A program made the translations under genes and the position numbers. The notes beneath the pieces were generated by a model that worked only from the letters and a program-made list of their open reading frames with translations, searched no databases and was not told the origin of the DNA. A stretch of DNA of 41,167 nucleotides from Dechloromonas sp. (GTDB lineage Bacteria > Pseudomonadota > Gammaproteobacteria > Burkholderiales > Rhodocyclaceae). Of the stretch, positions 26,367 through 35,700 are shown in pieces (position 1 is the stretch's first letter; the number at the start of each line of letters is the position of its first letter). The DNA is taken from contig JAEUOD010000039.1 of assembly GCA_016791065.1 (NCBI GenBank), positions 1-41,167 on the forward strand. Reading direction: 5' to 3'.

Positions 26367-27691
26367 GCTGATGCCTGCTCGCTTTCCCGCGCTGCTTCGA
26401 AATGCTCCGACCAATTTCCGAGCTGTTTCCGTTTGGGCGGCGGCAATGCCTTCTCCACGCGCAGGCGAAAATCCTTATTCTGGGTCTGCTCGTAGGTCAC
26501 ATCCTTGAACACCAGCTTGATGGTCGGCGTGTCGGCTTTGGCTTTCATCAAGCCCTCATGCAGCACCTCGCGGATTTGATCGGGGTTCGGCAAATTGCCT
26601 GCACCGGACCGCTCGGCGCGCGCCATCACCAAATCCACCGCTTCGTCGATGATCTGGTTGGCCTGCTGCTCGATCAGCTTGCGCAAGCCCTCCGAGTGCG
26701 CCAGCACCTGTGCCTTGTACGCATTGACGCGGGCCTCGAAATCACTCTTTTCATCTTTCGCGATCAGCCGGCCAAAGCCGGTGATGTCATAGAGGTAGCG
26801 TTTTTCGATGTCGTTGCGCAGGCGCTGCAGCGATGCCTCGCTCACCTTTTCCAGGATTGGTTTCTGCTCCGTGTCGAGTGCCGCTTTGCCATTCACGTAT
26901 GCGGGCACTTCGATTTCCTCGCCCTTGAGATCGGCGAAGGCGCGCAGTCGCGATTGAATGAGATGCTGCAGTTCGCCCTTGGCATCCGCGTTGAGCAGTT
27001 TGCCAGGCACCGACAACTGCGTCGTGGAAAGCTTGGCGCCCTTGACCTCGAATTCCACGAACTGGAGCTTGGTGCTGAAGACCCGCGTCACCCGCGCCAG
27101 GTCCACGTCGATGGGCGGGTTCTTCTTCAACTCTTCCAGCGTTTGCTGCACTTGGTCCGGGGTGACGGCGTGCTTGCCGATCTCGGTATCCATCAGATTG
27201 CTATTGCTGCCCTCGGCGGCAACGGCCTTCGCCAGCTGCTGCGCGGGATTGGAACCCAGCATCAGGCCGTTCGGCGAAGGTGCTTGGGGCGCGGTGAACA
27301 GCGAGGCTTGCTCGCTGGAACTGGGCGGCGCTTCCGCTGAGCACGGCGGAGCCTCCACCGAGCGTGGTGTCGGCGACCAGATCAGGGTCTGCTCATCGAC
27401 CAGCAGCACGCCGACCCGCAGGCCCGGTTGGGCGCGCAAACCGATGAAATTCTGGCTGGCGTATTCGTTGACCAGCCGCAAGCCTGCCTCTTCGCCGTAG
27501 CCGATGCGACAGACCTCCTCATCGGGGTCGATGACGACTGTCACATCCAGTTTGTCGACTTCGGCGAAGCGTTTGCCCAAGGCCTCGGCTACCGTTTTGT
27601 GTAGCCCTGGCGCAATGAACACGATGCGCTTCTGCGCCGACCGGATCAGTCCGATCAACGCGTTGTCATCGATGGCGCAGAAGGTACTCAT
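26363..27691 (-). CDS. Degenerate PLD-like protein inside the BREX operon
   Basis: Protein of 442 residues, not part of the standard BREX type 1 set. Residues 10-108 resemble a phospholipase D-like fold: a start such as LIGLIRSAQKRIVFIAPGL and, at 93-108, VGVLLVDEQTLIWSP, which looks like the HxKxxxxD strand with the His and Lys lost. A Pro/Ala/Ser-rich linker follows (about 109-150), then a helical C-terminal half with many charged residues. No HKD catalytic pair is seen, so a binding role is more likely than cleavage. Both ends overlap neighbours by 4 bases (pglX before, pglZ after), which argues for a real part in the system. Confidence 0.8.
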   Translation of the reverse strand: MSTFCAIDDNALIGLIRSAQKRIVFIAPGLHKTVAEALGKRFAEVDKLDVTVVIDPDEEVCRIGYGEEAGLRLVNEYASQNFIGLRAQPGLRVGVLLVDEQTLIWSPTPRSVEAPPCSAEAPPSSSEQASLFTAPQAPSPNGLMLGSNPAQQLAKAVAAEGSNSNLMDTEIGKHAVTPDQVQQTLEELKKNPPIDVDLARVTRVFSTKLQFVEFEVKGAKLSTTQLSVPGKLLNADAKGELQHLIQSRLRAFADLKGEEIEVPAYVNGKAALDTEQKPILEKVSEASLQRLRNDIEKRYLYDITGFGRLIAKDEKSDFEARVNAYKAQVLAHSEGLRKLIEQQANQIIDEAVDLVMARAERSGAGNLPNPDQIREVLHEGLMKAKADTPTIKLVFKDVTYEQTQNKDFRLRVEKALPPPKRKQLGNWSEHFEAARESEQASA

Positions 27692-30600
27692 TTCATTTTC
27701 TCCCTGGCCGCCTTCTTCTCGGCCAGCGTGGTGTGGTGGTCGTTAATGCGCGTGCCTTCGGGTTCGCCGTAGGACGGGCCGAGCTTGAACCAGGGCGCGG
27801 AAGCGACGTCCTTGCCGCGATCCGCTTCCCACTTGATGCCGAGCTTGGCGCGCGGGATGCGCAGCACACCGGCCTCGACGAAGGGGCGGATGTTCATGCG
27901 CACGCCGTCGTTGAGGTCCGGCTCCCAGCCGAGCGGTTGCTGGTGCAGCGGCTTCCAGCGTACGAAGATGTCGTAGGGCGGCTCGCCTTCGAGAATGGCT
28001 TCGAGTTGCGCCTTCAGCGCATCGGCCTTGGCGAGCTTGAGCGTGGCGTCGCTATTGCCTGCATCGACAGCGCGTTTCTGTTGAGTGATCCAGTCGCCGA
28101 GGTAGAGGTTGATCAGGGTGTTGAGCTTCTCGCGCGTCAGCAGGTGGACATTGACCAGCGCCGAGAAACCTTCCTTGTGGCCGTCCCAGACGTGCCAGAT
28201 GAAGGGGCGCTTCTGGAAGCGGGTGACGTGCTGCTCGAAGAACTTGTCGCGCAGCCATTGCGCCAGTGGCAGGCCGTCGCAACCGGCGTCGCGCAGCAAC
28301 TGGCTTTCCCGTGCCGCCGACCAGTCGCCGCCGAAGGCTTTGGCGAGCAGGGCGCGCAGTCGCGATTCCGCCGACGCTTCGCCGCGCACGGCTGGCAGGC
28401 AGACGATGCCGTCGTCGTCGATAAGGTCGTCGAGGTCTTTGCAACGAGCAATCCAGGCCCGCGCCTCGTCCGAGAGTTCCATTTCGGTATCCGACTCTGC
28501 AGGCCAGCGGTAGCCGAGCAGACGGGCGATGGCGACTTGCAGCGGATCGGTGGCCGGTTTCGGGTGGCCGTGGAAAATCCACTGCGTCGGGTCGTCGGAG
28601 TAGGGTTTTGGGAGGCCGTTAGGGTAGCGTTCGGCAGCGACTTTTTTCCAGTGGGCAATGTTGAACGGTACCTTCACCAAAGTAGCGTTTGTTACGGCCA
28701 TTTTCTGGTCAATACGGCGAACTGCTTCGTTGAAGTCAGGTGACGACAAATAGCACCAGAGAGTAGCAATATCCGCTGGGTTTCGGGGAGCTATTACTGC
28801 CGCTGCGGCCTCGAAAATGAAACCATCGTACAAGGTCGCCGGAAGCTGCCCCATACTGGTGATAGCAACGCCCTTTTGTCCCCAAAATTCTTGGCCTCTA
28901 CGCCAGTTCTGAACCACATGATTCTGGCCCTTCATCTCCTCTACTAACTGGTAAAGATCACCACGAGCTTTTTGCCAAAAATAGACAAGGCTTCGTCCAT
29001 CATATGGCTTAGTTGCTTTGACCGTTGACTGCAAATACTCCCAATCATCTGAAACTGGCTGCTCCCAGTTATTTCGATAGAAACGTTCGCGATCACCCGT
29101 CAGACAGCCTGATGAATCAATCGCGAATTTCTCCAGAAATTCCAGCCCTTGAACGTATTCGAGAGAAATCCTTGAATCTGGGTTTTCAAGCTGAGAAAGT
29201 TGAGCAACCCCCACTACCAAGCTATCAGCAAGAATGACGGCCTTTTCCTGTAGTGATTTTGTAGCGCTGGCGTCTAGTCCACGCAGCATGTGCACTTCTG
29301 TCGGTTTGGATTGAGTTAGGGTAAGCAGGATGGCATTTACGACTTCCCCGGTGATGGTCTCGAAAGCGCCTGCGCCCAGACGCGCCAGCAGGTTCCAGGT
29401 GGCGAACTTCAATAAGTGCTCGCGCTGTTTCTGGTAGCTCTTGAGAAACAGCCAGTTCTGCGGCATGACGAAGGACACCGCACCACCGGGGGTACAGAGC
29501 TTGAGACTGCGGTCCAGAAAGACGTTGGCGAGATCGCCCTTGGCCGCCTTGTAGTGCTCTTCGCAGAAATCTTTGAGCACCGGGCCGTGCTGGCCCGTGC
29601 CGAGGTAAGGTGGATTGGTGATGACCAAGTGATACTTGCGCGTCAGGATGCGTGAAGCATGCACCATCCCCTGCGCCGCGACACGGGCTTCGATTTCCTG
29701 TTCATCGCCCTTCTGCGCCAGTACCTGCTCCAGCCGCGATTCGAGTTCGACCCAATGCGCGTCGAGCAGATCGCCGCGCGTGGCGGCCATCGGGTCGATC
29801 AGGCTGCCGAGTTCCGGGGCTTTCTGGAACAGGGCGTAGAGCGCGGCCATGCCGCCTTCGAGCCGTTCGTTGCCGCCAGCGAGTTTGAGCCAGTCGGTCT
29901 TCTTGCTGCGCGGCGCGATGCCGACGCAGGCAATATTGAGGCGCGGCAGGGGGCGGTAGCCGATGGGCTTGCCGCTTTCGTCCGGATAACGCCAGGCGGC
30001 CAGGGCCAGCGCGAAGGCGGCGATCTCGACGCAACGCGCATCGAGTTCGAGACCGTGCAAATTCTCGGCTAAAACGCGGTCGACTGCAGCAGAGATGCTG
30101 AGCCTCTCGCTGGCACAGCGTATTGGTACCAGGTAATGAAAGGCCGAAACAAGGAAGTGCCCGGAACCGGCGCAGGGGTCGAGCAGCTTGAACTGGTCGA
30201 GGGTGTCGGGCCAGGCCGGAAAGGCACCGGCAGCAGGCGCGCCATCGTCCAGTTTGCGGAAATAGGGCATCTCCACCGGCAAGGCCATGCGCGGGTGGCG
30301 GCTTTGCCACCAGCCACCGAGGGCGTTTTCGAGCAGGAAGGCGACCATGTACTGCTCGGTGAACAGCTGCGTCACCGCCGGCAGTTCGTCGGCGCCGACC
30401 TTGGTGCCGGCCTGCTTCATTTGCCGCTGCACTTCTTCCTTCTTCGGCGCCTGCCAGAACTGGTAGCTCCAGCCCAGGCTGTCGTCGGCCTGGAAAACGG
30501 TCGCGGGCAGCTTGGCGAGCAAGGCTTCGAGCGCCTGTTCGGTTTCCAGCGGCAGTTGCAGCGCCAAAGCCGGACTGTCGGGGCGGAAGACGTTGGGCAG

Positions 30601-31023
30601 CATCGCCGAGGCGTAGTGGCCGGCGACTTCCCATTCGCTGCGGGCGGGGGGATCGAGACTTTCGGCGTCCTCCTTGCAATCGGCCAGGCTGATGGGATAG
30701 CCGTCCGGGTGCATGAGCAGATCGCTCTCGGCGAGGAAGCGCGCGAAGAGCATGCGGTGCCAGTGCTCGTAGGCGATTTCGGTGACGAGGTGGTCGATGG
30801 CTTGCGTATCGTCGGGGCGCAACAGATCGCCCAACGCCCGGCCATGGGCGCGCAGGCGGATACGGAGTTTTTTCTGCGGCTCGGTGGCGTGGGTGGGAGC
30901 CTCCTTGGCGGCAACGGCTAGCGCCTGGAGTGCCTTTTCTGCACCTGCTTCGGCAGCCTTACGCGCCTGGGCGACAGTGGTTTCGAGGGTCTTGCGGTGC
31001 TCGCGGGAGAGGGGGGCTTTCAT
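27688..31023 (-). CDS. pglX: PglX, BREX adenine-specific DNA methyltransferase
   Basis: Methyltransferase of 1111 residues. SAM motif I is DPCAGSGHF at 282-290 and the catalytic motif is NPPY at 470-473, as in N6-adenine enzymes. BREX hosts use it to mark a non-palindromic site on their own DNA. A helical N-terminal domain precedes the catalytic core; the presumed target-recognition region follows NPPY. DNA encoding about residues 562-795 (28.64-29.34 kb) is clearly lower in GC than the rest. The ATG overlaps the hipA stop (ATGA). The frame is intact. Confidence 0.94.
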   Translation of the reverse strand: MKAPLSREHRKTLETTVAQARKAAEAGAEKALQALAVAAKEAPTHATEPQKKLRIRLRAHGRALGDLLRPDDTQAIDHLVTEIAYEHWHRMLFARFLAESDLLMHPDGYPISLADCKEDAESLDPPARSEWEVAGHYASAMLPNVFRPDSPALALQLPLETEQALEALLAKLPATVFQADDSLGWSYQFWQAPKKEEVQRQMKQAGTKVGADELPAVTQLFTEQYMVAFLLENALGGWWQSRHPRMALPVEMPYFRKLDDGAPAAGAFPAWPDTLDQFKLLDPCAGSGHFLVSAFHYLVPIRCASERLSISAAVDRVLAENLHGLELDARCVEIAAFALALAAWRYPDESGKPIGYRPLPRLNIACVGIAPRSKKTDWLKLAGGNERLEGGMAALYALFQKAPELGSLIDPMAATRGDLLDAHWVELESRLEQVLAQKGDEQEIEARVAAQGMVHASRILTRKYHLVITNPPYLGTGQHGPVLKDFCEEHYKAAKGDLANVFLDRSLKLCTPGGAVSFVMPQNWLFLKSYQKQREHLLKFATWNLLARLGAGAFETITGEVVNAILLTLTQSKPTEVHMLRGLDASATKSLQEKAVILADSLVVGVAQLSQLENPDSRISLEYVQGLEFLEKFAIDSSGCLTGDRERFYRNNWEQPVSDDWEYLQSTVKATKPYDGRSLVYFWQKARGDLYQLVEEMKGQNHVVQNWRRGQEFWGQKGVAITSMGQLPATLYDGFIFEAAAAVIAPRNPADIATLWCYLSSPDFNEAVRRIDQKMAVTNATLVKVPFNIAHWKKVAAERYPNGLPKPYSDDPTQWIFHGHPKPATDPLQVAIARLLGYRWPAESDTEMELSDEARAWIARCKDLDDLIDDDGIVCLPAVRGEASAESRLRALLAKAFGGDWSAARESQLLRDAGCDGLPLAQWLRDKFFEQHVTRFQKRPFIWHVWDGHKEGFSALVNVHLLTREKLNTLINLYLGDWITQQKRAVDAGNSDATLKLAKADALKAQLEAILEGEPPYDIFVRWKPLHQQPLGWEPDLNDGVRMNIRPFVEAGVLRIPRAKLGIKWEADRGKDVASAPWFKLGPSYGEPEGTRINDHHTTLAEKKAAREKMK

Positions 31024-32309
31024 AGCAACTCAAAGTCGGTGTGAATTTCGGCAATGGCTTTCTCGCCGAGGCCGGCTTGCTTGGCAAAGTCCGGCCAGTG
31101 GTCGAGGGCGGCGCGAATGTCTTTCAGCGCGTCTTGCGGGCGGCGAACGCCGAAGCGGTCGGCCTCGGCCAGCAGATCGGCGCGGGTTATGCCGCTGAAC
31201 CTGCCGTTGACGCTCATCAGGTGCTGATACGTCCACTCGCCCTTGGGGTTGTAGGCGTGGGTTACGTCGTAGGCCGGAGCAAGTTCCCACGCACCGCCTT
31301 GCTTGAGGAGGAAGGCGAAGTTCTTGGTGTGGTCGTCACAGTTCTTGGCCATGACGTTGAAGGCCATGCGGCGGAAGGCTTGGTCGATGGCGTCGTCGCC
31401 CAATTTGAGATTGGCGACGGCCATGAAGAGTTGGGCATAGGCGTGGGTGGCGCGCTGCTTGTAGTCGAGGTGGTTCATGGCGCAGAGCGTTTGCACATGG
31501 TGCTTGATGGTTTGGCTGTCCGCCACGTCGCGGTCAAAGCGGCGGGTCATGAAGTGAGCGCGCCCACTCTCCTCCAGCAAACGGCAGGGCGACATGCGAA
31601 TACCTGCGGCCTCGGCCATCAGGTAATAGGCGTACTCGATGCGGCCATAGTCGGCGCTGCCGCCCAATTCCGAATCCTTGCCGACACCATCGAACTTGAG
31701 CAGCCAGTGCTCAAAACCCGGTGCGGCGTCGAACTGGCCGCTGCGAATCTGATCGGTCTGCGGGTTCCAGGCGACGACAGCCTTGGCGCGCGCACCACCG
31801 GCGCTGGTGCCGACGCGGATGATGTTGGCAAGTGCGGCCTGGGCCTGGACGTCGCCGGAGAGGTCGCCATGTACCACTTGGCGCGCTGCTTCGACCAAGT
31901 TTTTCATCTCCAGCGGTTCGGCGCTTTCGCGGTGGGCGCCGCGTGCCGGCTTGAATTCCAGGGCGCCCATGCCGCGCTTGCCCATGTAGGCCAGGCGGTC
32001 TAGCGTGGTGATGGCGCGCTTTTCGACGCCCTTAGCGGCCATCCAGGCGTCGATCAAGGCATTGCCAAAGTCGTCGGGCAGCGCATCGGCGAGCAGGCCG
32101 GGCAGGCGTTTGTAGCTCGCTTCGGACAACTCGGGAAAGGCGAAGCTGGGCCGCAGGTCGCTCGTTGGCACGGTCAGCGGGGCCAGTTCGATACCGGTGC
32201 GCCGCCAGGCCGGTTCATAGGCAAAGACATAACAGCCCAGGCGAGGATCGGGCGCCACCGCACCGACTCGCCGGCCCCAGATACGAACTTCAATGACGGG
32301 TGTATCCAT
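31020..32309 (-). CDS. hipA: HipA-family Ser/Thr kinase toxin
   Basis: Toxin kinase of 429 residues. N-terminal HipA domain, then the Ser-loop GTSAGGARAK (167-176) comparable to the autophosphorylation loop of E. coli HipA. ATP Lys205 (WLLKFDG), catalytic loop Asp325, His327, Lys329 and Asn330 (DDHTKNF), and metal Asp348 (APAYDVTH) follow. All key residues are present, so it is probably active. HipA kinases arrest growth by phosphorylating translation factors such as GltX. It lies 6 bases after hipB and overlaps pglX by 4, so toxin and methyltransferase share a transcript. Confidence 0.94.
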   Translation of the reverse strand: MDTPVIEVRIWGRRVGAVAPDPRLGCYVFAYEPAWRRTGIELAPLTVPTSDLRPSFAFPELSEASYKRLPGLLADALPDDFGNALIDAWMAAKGVEKRAITTLDRLAYMGKRGMGALEFKPARGAHRESAEPLEMKNLVEAARQVVHGDLSGDVQAQAALANIIRVGTSAGGARAKAVVAWNPQTDQIRSGQFDAAPGFEHWLLKFDGVGKDSELGGSADYGRIEYAYYLMAEAAGIRMSPCRLLEESGRAHFMTRRFDRDVADSQTIKHHVQTLCAMNHLDYKQRATHAYAQLFMAVANLKLGDDAIDQAFRRMAFNVMAKNCDDHTKNFAFLLKQGGAWELAPAYDVTHAYNPKGEWTYQHLMSVNGRFSGITRADLLAEADRFGVRRPQDALKDIRAALDHWPDFAKQAGLGEKAIAEIHTDFELL

Positions 32310-32315
32310 GAGCGC

Positions 32316-32633
32316 TTAGCTTGCCGGATTCTGTTTGCGCGGACGGCGGACGCGCTGCGGCGGCTTGGGCTGTCGTAACAATTCGAGCGGATTCACGCTG
32401 ACCTCCGGAGCGAGCATGTCCAGCCCTTGCAGGTGATCCAGCGCCTTGAGAACGCGCAGCAGGGTTTCCACGGTCGAACCGCGTCCGGCTTCAAGGTTGC
32501 GCAGTGCCTTTTCCGAGATGCCCGCCTTTTCCGCCGTCGTGCGCTGATCCAGGTTGCGGCTCAGGCGCAAACGTTTCAGGCGCTCTCCCAGGAGTTCCTG
32601 AAGTTCGTTAGGCGCTAAAAAGGCGAGTGTCAC
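32316..32633 (-). CDS. hipB: HipB-like XRE-family antitoxin/repressor
   Basis: HTH protein of 105 residues. The XRE domain spans about 15-70 (LGERLKRLRLSRNLDQRTTAEKAG... start of helix set; ISEKALRNLEAG recognition part). A basic Pro-rich tail (PPQRVRRPRKQN) follows. It should neutralise HipA and repress its own promoter. The start is GTG 32633 with no ribosome-binding site; the promoter predicted at 32641-32669 would begin transcription almost exactly at that GTG, a leaderless arrangement. Confidence 0.88.
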   Translation of the reverse strand: MTLAFLAPNELQELLGERLKRLRLSRNLDQRTTAEKAGISEKALRNLEAGRGSTVETLLRVLKALDHLQGLDMLAPEVSVNPLELLRQPKPPQRVRRPRKQNPAS

Positions 32634-32640
32634 GATAATT

Positions 32641-32674
32641 CTAATAAAAGGTAATTATGTGCCTGTTAATTAAC
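32641..32674 (-). promoter_or_regulatory. Predicted hipB promoter with palindromic operator
   Basis: On the minus strand, TTAACA (-35, 32669-32664) and TATTAG (-10, 32646-32641) are 17 bases apart. The perfect palindrome GTTAATTAAC (32665-32674) covers most of the -35 box, the expected spot for a HipB operator. The expected start site is near 32634, next to the GTG start. The whole 76-base gap between brxC and hipB is AT-rich compared with its neighbours. Confidence 0.5.
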
Positions 32675-32709
32675 AATTTCGCATCAACCGGAATATTTGT
32701 GCCGTTATA

Positions 32710-35700
32710 TCACAGCTGAACTGGGCCGGTTGCTAGTTTCTGGATAACCTCTGTGCGTACTTCGGCCAGCCAGGCATCGAGATCGGCCTCGTCACGCAAG
32801 ATACGGCGTGGCGGGGTGACCGGCTGTACCTTGGGTTCGAGCTTCTGCGCGGCTAGAGTGAAGGCTCGGGCCAGTCTACCGCCGAGGGCGTCGCGCTTCT
32901 CCGTCCACCGTTGCGGCGAGCAGGCGGCCAGCGAGTCGATCAGTTCGGCCAGGGTGCCAAGCGCAGGCGTATTCTCCGGGGCGGAAAGCTGCGCCTCGCG
33001 CAGGATGGCGGCGCGGTCCTCCGGGGTGAGCTTGCCCCACTGCGGCGCGGCTTCGAGTTCCTGGGTGCAGCGGTCGTATTCGTTGCGATAGGCACCGAAG
33101 TTCTTGTTCATGGCGGCGCGCAGGACATCGGCGGCACGATGGACGAGGGGCTCGACCTTGTCAGGGGTGTCGAGCAGCAAGCGACCGTCGCGAATGGCAT
33201 CGCGCTCGGTGGTGAGCGCTGCCGCCTCGGCTAGGCCCTTCATGTAAATAAGTAGGTCGTTGAGTTGCTGCCATTGCGGTTCGCGCTGGGCGATCTTGGC
33301 AGCCTGGGCTTCAAGAGCGTCGAGCAGCTCGGATGCAGCCTTTTCTTCCTCGGCTAGGCGCTTGACCAGATCGCGCCCGGATGTGGCCGCGAGTTCGTCG
33401 ATCAACTCGCTCGGCCTGGCCTCGGGACGCGGTGCCGCTCCGGTGGCACGGGCCAGGGCATCCTTGAGCTTGGTAACAAATTCGGGCGCACGCGCTTCGG
33501 CTTCGTCGGGCTTGCATTTGACCAGCCGGGCAATGGCGCGTTTCTCTTCATTGGAGAGCGGCGCGGTCTCGCGGGAGAAAGTGCTGGAGGTGACGTCGCG
33601 GACGATAAACTTGCCGGGCGGCCAGGGGGCGCCGCTGGCATTGACGATGCGCAACTGGCCGACATGGAACAGCGTGGCGAGCAGGGCATCTACGGCGTCT
33701 TGCGACCAGCCGTAGGGTTCGCCGATGAAACGCTCGCGCAGCTTGCTGCCCTTGGGGGTGCTCGAGCCGATAAAGGTGAGAATTTCCTGTGCTGCAGGAT
33801 GAGTTTCCGGCGCACCGGCATGACCGACCTTCTCCAGTGCATTGGTGAGGCCGCGCTGAGCATCGTCTAACGCCTTGCCCCAGCCGGGTGCATCGACCAT
33901 GTTGAATTTGCGGAACAGCCTCGCCGCGGCGTCCGTTACGGCCTTCTTGAGTCGATCATCAAGCGCGCTGCCATCATCGACGATCTGGCCGCCGCCCTGG
34001 ACGACTTGAGACTGTTCGAGTGCCTGCTTGATCAGGTTATCGACACTGATATCGGCATCACGCTTTTGCTTGGCCAGCGCGTTGCGTGCTTCCTGGCCTT
34101 CTGGGGTCTGCGGTTCGCCGAAATGGCCGAGGGTGCGCTCGGCGGCTTCGCGGGTGATGATGGCGCGCACCAGTTCATCCTTGCGCGGCAGAGCGACATG
34201 GGCGAAGACGATGGCTGAGTTGATGCCCGCGCGCGCAGCCTCGGCGAGCACTTCTTTGGCCTGGGTGCCATCGAGGTCCGAGCGTAGCCAGATGGGCACA
34301 TCGCTCTCGGCCTTGGGTGCGGTGATCGGATCGGTGTGCAGCTTGAGACGGCGAATCTCGCGGCTGACACCTTGGGGGATGGCGAGCTTGCGCACTTGCT
34401 CGCCCGCCAATTGCATGAGTTGCTCGCGAATCTTGCTCTCGTAGGCCGACGGGTCGCTGCGCAGCGCATCTTCCTCGCCGCGCTGGTAGGCAAACCAGTC
34501 GGCGCTTTCCTTGGTTTGCAGACGGTACTCTTCCAGGCCTCCCGCCGACACCTTCATGAGCAGGCGGTCTTTCTCGACCAACTCTTCGAGTACGGCGGCG
34601 ACCTGGCCGCGCAGGGCTGAACTATGATCTGTCAGGTTATCGACCAGGACATCGGCAATGGTTTGGGCATCTGTGCGCAGGCCAGTATCTTGGGCCGTGT
34701 TGCTGGTGATGCGGGTTAGCAGGAAGACGGCTTTTAGGGCACGCGCTTTCAACCGGGAGCGGTCATCCTGGGCGCCGTCGAGCTTGTCGATGGCGTTGGC
34801 GGTCTCGGCGCTGATCTGGCTCGACTGGCGCAGGCGCATGCGGATTTCGTCATAGATGAAATCACCGCCGACGATGTGGCCCAGCGGGGCATCCTTGCTC
34901 TTGCGCACGGCATCGAAGGCAAGACGCAATTGCGAGCGCAACTGGACGCCGGTGCCAGTAGCATCGGTAGTGGCCAGGACGCGCTCCCACAACCGTTGCC
35001 GGGTGGGCAAAAGCGGATAGCTGGGGCCAAGCAGCCCCTCGTCGTCACGCCGGTGGGCGAAGGTGCTGCCTTGCAGATGGGCGGCAATCTCGCCGAGGCA
35101 GCCTGCCGGGCTGAACAACTCCTTGAGCGGGTGGCTGGCGCTGGCTTTCTTCTTTAGCACTGTCTCGCGCAGGACTTCTTCGACATCGGAATCGGAGAGC
35201 TGCACCTGCACGGCAAAGCGGCCCAGTAGTTTGGACAATACCGGTGTGCCGCTCAGGGCGCTCTGGCCAGTGGCGATGACGAGGACGCAGCCATCGAAAT
35301 TCTTGCTCAGGCTTTCGATGACCTCCTGTACGCGCATGGCACGATCCGCGCTGTCGGCGATGTATTGCTGGAGCTCGTCGAGCACCAGCAGGAATACGGG
35401 CATCGCGCCGTCGCCGCTCACGGCTTCGCGGAAGTAAGTGAGAAATTCGTCCTGCGTGATGTCGCCCTTGACGGCGAACTGTGCCAGCTTGTCGCCCAGT
35501 TCGAAAGCATCTCGCGCCAACGATGGTTTGGCGGCCAGGATGGCATCGTGCAGATGGGAGGAGACAGTCAGGTCGCGCAACTCGCGCACCAGATCGCGGC
35601 CCTTTTTTGCGAGGGCTTGGTCTACGACGGTGTCGATACCCTCGTTGCGTAGCCAAAGTAGTGCTCGCGCTTCGTCGAACTTGGATGGCAGGCCGACAGC

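Noticed and set aside
31011..31016. Run of six G in the first codons of pglX as a phase-variation switch
   Set aside because: Phase-variable pglX genes are known, but six bases is short for frequent slippage and the frame is intact; no evidence of variation from one sequence.
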